The position numbers were made by a program, and so were the translations under genes. A stretch of 34,095 bases of DNA from Isoetes engelmannii (Eukaryota > Streptophyta > Lycopodiopsida > Isoetales > Isoetaceae), in assembly GCA_011763485.2 (NCBI GenBank), contig JAANSK020257051.1, positions 1-34,095 of the forward strand, in the 5' to 3' direction. The stretch's first letter is position 1; the number at the start of each line of letters is the position of its first letter. Below, piece by piece: positions 30,479-34,095 of this stretch. The notes under the pieces are model-generated. The model searched no databases. It saw only the letters and a program-made list of their open reading frames with translations, and was not told the origin of the DNA.

Positions 30479-31492
30479 ATGCTGCTTCTTGAAAAACAGG
30501 GAGACATTGCAGAAGAGCCAGAGAAAGACAAGGCTATAGTTCAACAATGCCCAAGGCTAAGTTGGAAGAGGAAGAAATGCCAGTTGGTGCACCCATGCAA
30601 CGGGACAATTTTTGCAGAGGGGATTATAACTGCAGTGGACCCGACTGATAGTGTGAATGATAAGAGGCTAGGTGATGATCACCTGGGTGTTGGTGTTGGG
30701 AAGCTGCACATCCAAGTTGAGGCAATCATGTCCCAGGGATCCTCAAGTGACTACATTGTATGCTCTGGGCTCTTGGAATCTCAAAGCCAGCTAAGATGGC
30801 CAAGTAGACACATAAGGGATAAAGAAGGTGCATTGTTGGAACCCCACACTCTACAAAATAATGTGACTAATGAGCCAGGGCATGTTGAGGACATAGTGAT
30901 AGATCATCACCCATGTGTGATAAGGAAGAGGATATATGTGTTCCATAAAAGGCAACGAAAGAAGAAGCATAGGAGCGAGAGGTGCTTGCACTTGGATGAG
31001 AGTCGAGAAGCAAGCAGGGAGAACATGGAAATTATCAGAGGCCGGGAATGTTGTAGTATAGATTGCACTGTTCAATATGGTGTGGAGGAGTTGGTTGAGA
31101 TAAGATCTCAATTCCAGGGACAGCTTCAAAGAGACAGGATTACATATGTATACACACTCTTTGGGAATGCTTATTATGATGACCTCACAGGCTTACTGAT
31201 TTATCAACTGAAAGGCCATAGGGTTTGCTACAAAGCTTTGAGAGCCATTCTGGGCTTGAGCAAGTCCTCATTTTATAGGTATTGGGAGCAGGTAAGAGCA
31301 GGAGCCAAGGTGTACACCCATGGGAATGCCTTCACTCTGAAGCCAAAGTCAAACACTCTGAGGGCCATTGCAGTGTTTGAGAGTTTCGCGAGATACACGT
31401 CCCAATCTATGCCCCACAAGTCCAAGGTGAATGAATATGGAGTTAGAGAGGTCCAAAGAGTTTTGCCACAGCGGAATGCCTGGAGGAGGTGA
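30479..31492 (+). pseudogene. DUF7869-like element gene, N-terminal part
   Basis: An open stretch of 337 codons. The true exon probably starts at 30500, after the acceptor AAAAACAG. Residues about 35-95 (LVHPCNGTIFAEGIITAVDP, then LGDDHLGVGVGKLHIQVEAI) resemble the small beta-rich domain found in plant En/Spm-related element proteins. A Lys/Arg-rich linker follows (KRQRKKKHRSER). Residues about 230-271 (YYDDLTGLLIYQLKGHR, ALRAILGLSKSSFYRYWEQV) look like the helix-turn-helix that precedes the catalytic part in DUF7869 proteins. The frame ends at 31492, but the protein continues in another frame (next entry), so there is a frameshift at about 31480-31510, next to a G-run. Confidence 0.6.
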
Positions 31493-32646
31493 ATGCAATA
31501 CTCGAGTCCACGGGGAGGGGGGGGCGCCCTCTATCGCAATCTTCTTTCAGCAGGCTATGGAAAACTCATTTCTCAGATGTAGTTGTGCTGCAACATATGC
31601 CATTTTCAAAGTGCAATGTTTGCATCCAATTGAAGGACATGCTAGCTTCAACTGCAATCGAGAAGGTGAGGACAGCAATAAGAGAGCAGTTTGGAGAGCA
31701 CCAGTCCGAGCAACTGTCTTGCAGCGAACTATATTGGCAATGGAGGACCTTTTCACAAATGCAGCCAGATAGATATTTGTGGATCATCCATGACAAGATG
31801 GATCAGCACAAGACCTTCTTGCCAAAGTTGGATCCTTCCCCTAAACGATGTCAAAATGCCTTTCAGATCAAAGTAAGTTTAGCAGGTGTTTGGACCCATG
31901 GACATGGTGCCCAAACCTATGGCCATTTCGTGCTCGACCTTTGGAAAGCTAACTTTCATGTAAGTTCAATCTTCAAGTGCATGAGAACTCTAGAGCATGG
32001 CACTATAGAAGGGAGGAGGTATTCCCCATCAGCCCCAATTTTTGACAGGTTGATGGATGAGCAACCTCTAGAATACCAAAAGCAAATCACCGAGCTTACT
32101 TCCAAGGTGTCTCTAGAAAGAAAGAGGACATGGGATGCATTCCCTATCAATGGAAAACCTCTGCCTGAGGAACTGTGTGTCCAACTTGATAACTGTTGGA
32201 AAGAGAACAAAAATAGATGGATGTTTAGGGCTATGTCATACTTAACAGCAATTGGGGTCTTCAAGATTGTGAAGGTGGGGTTCATGATGGTCGGCCACAC
32301 TCATAATGATATTGATGGATTTTTTGGTTGTTTCTCATCTAAGATTAGGAGGGAGAACGTGACCACACTACCCGAACTCATGGACATGTTTTAGAGGTGT
32401 GTTAGCCCCAACCCCATGGCCTTTGTGCTTGACGAGGTTGCAGATTGAAAATCATTTGTAGAGGGATACTTGTTGGAGGGTAAGGATAAGTTGACAGGGC
32501 ACAGCAAGCCTCTCCCGTTCAAGTTCTGGATCAGAGATGGAGTTCCTATCATGCAATACAAATGGAGGCCAGGAGACAAGTTATGGATGCCTGTGCAAGG
32601 AATTAAATTATGGAGAAAGGGTCGAAGTGCTTCTTCCTGTGGGTGA
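31489..32646 (+). pseudogene. DUF7869-like catalytic domain, broken by stops
   Basis: Numbering from 31489: a CxxC at residues 42 and 45 (KCNVC) is followed by IHDKMDQHKT (D102, D105), then VQLDNCWKENKNRW (D234, N240), then VGHTHNDIDGFF (H270, H272, D274, D276). This spacing of Asp/His motifs is typical of DUF7869 proteins and recalls RNase H-fold nucleases and transposases. That link is my inference. The first stop is TAG at 32392. The frame resumes past it (NPMAFVLDEVAD), hits TGA at 32446, and resumes again (FKFWIRDGVPIMQYKW) up to TGA at 32644. The gene is therefore dead as it stands, unless these stops are sequencing errors. Confidence 0.75.
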
Positions 32647-33398
32647 GCCCAAGCCAGTCCCTCCCATTAAAAAGAGTTAAGGACTCCAGCGACCTGGTGA
32701 AAGGCATCCGGGCATACATGACACACTGGGAGGATGTCAGAAAGGGGAAGCTAACTTCAGCCCTTAAGAAGGACCAGATGGACTCCCTAATCAGATATTG
32801 CGAGAAAGTGATCACCTGTCTACAAAGTGATTAGCCCTGTGGGGCAAAGCTAAGAGATGGTTTCATGTCAGAGAGTAGATGGGAATGTTCTGAAGCTAGC
32901 AGCTCGAGCAAAGCTGCACTAACCAAAGTCTTCAAATGGTGGGTGGGAAGCATGGCATCCAAGCCAAAGTGGTTTGACCTTGATGAGTGGGATGGATATG
33001 AGGATATTAAAGACGGCTATTTTGTTTTGGTGAGGCCTGACGACGATGATTGCCTAATATGGCTGAGAAGGGTGCTCAGTGAAGTCACAAGCACCTTGGT
33101 AGATGGAGAGGTGTTGCGTCCTGGTTTCATGGTTCAATTTTGGGAACCAATTGGAAGGCACAAGAAAGATGATTTGAAAGAGCAATACTCTAATTGTTGG
33201 GATAAGAGATGGAGGAACAATCTAGCAGATCCAGCCAGGAGGGAACTGGTCGAGTGTGTGGTTTGGTCATACGAGCCTTGCAATATAGCAAAGGACAAGA
33301 CACACAAAATCTCAAAGAGGGAAATGGACAAAGCCTTGAGTAATTTGCAGGCCATATCATCGTATGAAGGCAGACAAGGAAAGGCATTGCCAATGTGA
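32610..33398 (+). pseudogene. DUF7869-like element gene, C-terminal part
   Basis: After another frame change, the + strand reads through VKGIRAYMTHWEDVRKGK and a TAG at 32832, then continues in the same frame with SKAALTKVFKWWVGSM, KPKWFDLDEWDGYEDIKDGY, FVLVRPDDDDCLIWL and PGFMVQFWEPIGRHKKDDLK to a stop at 33396. The aromatic-rich second half (residues following 32940) resembles a small chromatin-binding or SH3-like barrel, but I do not assign it. The shared orientation and lack of gap with the preceding part make one ancestral gene likely. Confidence 0.6.
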
Positions 33399-33536
33399 AT
33401 TTTATTGTAAATCAATGAATTAAGTGGAGGCTCTACTTGTGAAATTAATGTTAAAATATTGTTTGTCATTAATGAATGCTCTCAATGTAAAACTTCGTTT
33501 TTTCCACTAAATCTTTTTTTTGGAAATAGCTACGAG
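33399..33536. other. Spacer after the element gene
   Basis: AT-rich sequence between the stop of the + strand element gene and the antisense gypsy fragment. I could not identify a terminal inverted repeat here. Confidence 0.4.
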
Positions 33537-33870
33537 TCAGTTTACTGCATGAGTCCCAAACACAAGAATACGTCCCCTATTTTCCAAATGGAACTTTTTA
33601 CCTCCAATCTTTGTGACGATTGAATCCAATGCACATCTGTAAACAATTTTGAATGGAGTTTTCTGTGCTACCGAATGGACGATATTGTTATATGCACATT
33701 CTAGCATATATTGATAATCTTCCCACTGAGTTGTTATTTCTCTGACATAAGCCTGTAACATATCTCAATAGTTTTGCTAACAACTTCTGTTTGAGCATCT
33801 GTTTAAGGATGACAGGCCGTAGCAAACATCAAAGTGGTAACCAAGTTCTTCATAAGTCCCTACCAAAATC
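33537..33870 (-). mobile_element. Ty3/gypsy integrase fragment
   Basis: The minus strand reads LMKNLVTTLMFATACHP, then a stop, then TDAQTEVVSKTIE (usual form HPQTDGQTEVVNRTLE). After a frame change it reads YVREITTQWEDYQYMLECAY, NNIVHSVAQKTPFKIVY. This is the end of the integrase core (with its catalytic-Glu region) and the AYNNSxHxxTGxxPF segment of Ty3/gypsy polyproteins. At least one stop and one frameshift are present, and no LTR is identified. Confidence 0.8.
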
Positions 33871-33912
33871 CGCTACAGAAGATTAGATACCTATCTGTAA
33901 GTCGCATTTGGT

Positions 33913-33942
33913 AAAAGTGGGACTCATCCGAGTCCCACTTTT
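33913..33942. repeat. Perfect 13-bp hairpin
   Basis: AAAAGTGGGACTC (33913-33925), loop ATCC, GAGTCCCACTTTT (33930-33942). Every base pairs. It may be a small foldback repeat or the terminus of an element extending past the window edge. Confidence 0.85.
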
Positions 33943-34095
33943 TTCGTGCACTCGTTTAAAATGACCAAAAAGCATAGGCGAACAATGTCTCGGCACCCAA
34001 TTCCGAGTTTTTGGTCAGAAGTTGAGTACCATTAAATTTGGTGAAGTTTTTGGAAAGTGGCAATTTGCATGTTTTCTAGAGATATGAAAGGTTAA

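Noticed and set aside
30479-30499. ATG at 30479 as the real start of the element protein
   Set aside because: It sits just before a good splice acceptor (AAAAACAG) and T-rich upstream sequence, so these codons are probably intron.

Overview
The window is nuclear DNA of a land plant. It holds one intact-looking, many-exon gene and a long tract of transposon debris and captured gene fragments. Plant origin is indicated by the spliceosomal GT-AG introns, the plant-type importin, a PPR fragment of the plant E-domain kind, Copia/Ty3 and Helitron remains, and a fragment of the plant-type AIR carboxylase. Introns up to 4.5 kb and a DUF7869-type transposon suggest a seed-free lineage, perhaps a fern. 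That placement rests on memory of where such elements are common and is weak.

Region 1 (1-2773) is non-coding. It holds a textbook Helitron 3' end at 534-566. Region 2 (2774-22088, + strand) is an importin-beta/karyopherin gene of the importin-11 class. I assembled 23 exons by reading the protein through each splice site. They sum to 3,039 nt, divide exactly by three, and encode 1,012 residues with no internal stop. Three introns are swollen. Intron 10 (2.9 kb) holds a Copia RNase H relic, a tRNA-like sequence and a LINE-type fragment. Intron 11 (4.5 kb) holds a short LTR element and a second, longer copy of the LINE-type fragment. Intron 13 (3.5 kb) holds a 135-bp tandem repeat and an antisense, still intron-bearing, frameshifted piece of AIR carboxylase (PurE domain).

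Region 3 (22089-28150) contains no intact gene. It has a perfect 51-bp tandem duplication, a frameshifted PPR fragment, several unrecognised protein-like fragments, a second possible Helitron 3' end and a 150-bp direct repeat. Region 4 (28156-29320) is the oddest part: about six long foldback hairpins side by side, centre-to-centre 135-176 bp, followed by a 45-bp tandem repeat whose unit is a 22-bp palindrome. Three of the hairpins share a homologous centre.

Region 5 (about 30.5-33.4 kb, + strand) is a broken mobile-element-like gene whose central part resembles the poorly characterised DUF7869 family, with conserved Asp/His motifs that look like a nuclease/transposase active site. Region 6 (33.5-34.1 kb) has an antisense Ty3/gypsy integrase fragment and a perfect 13-bp hairpin.

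The only gene likely to make a working product here is the importin, which would carry cargo between cytoplasm and nucleus. All family assignments come from reading the translations. No search or folding program was run.
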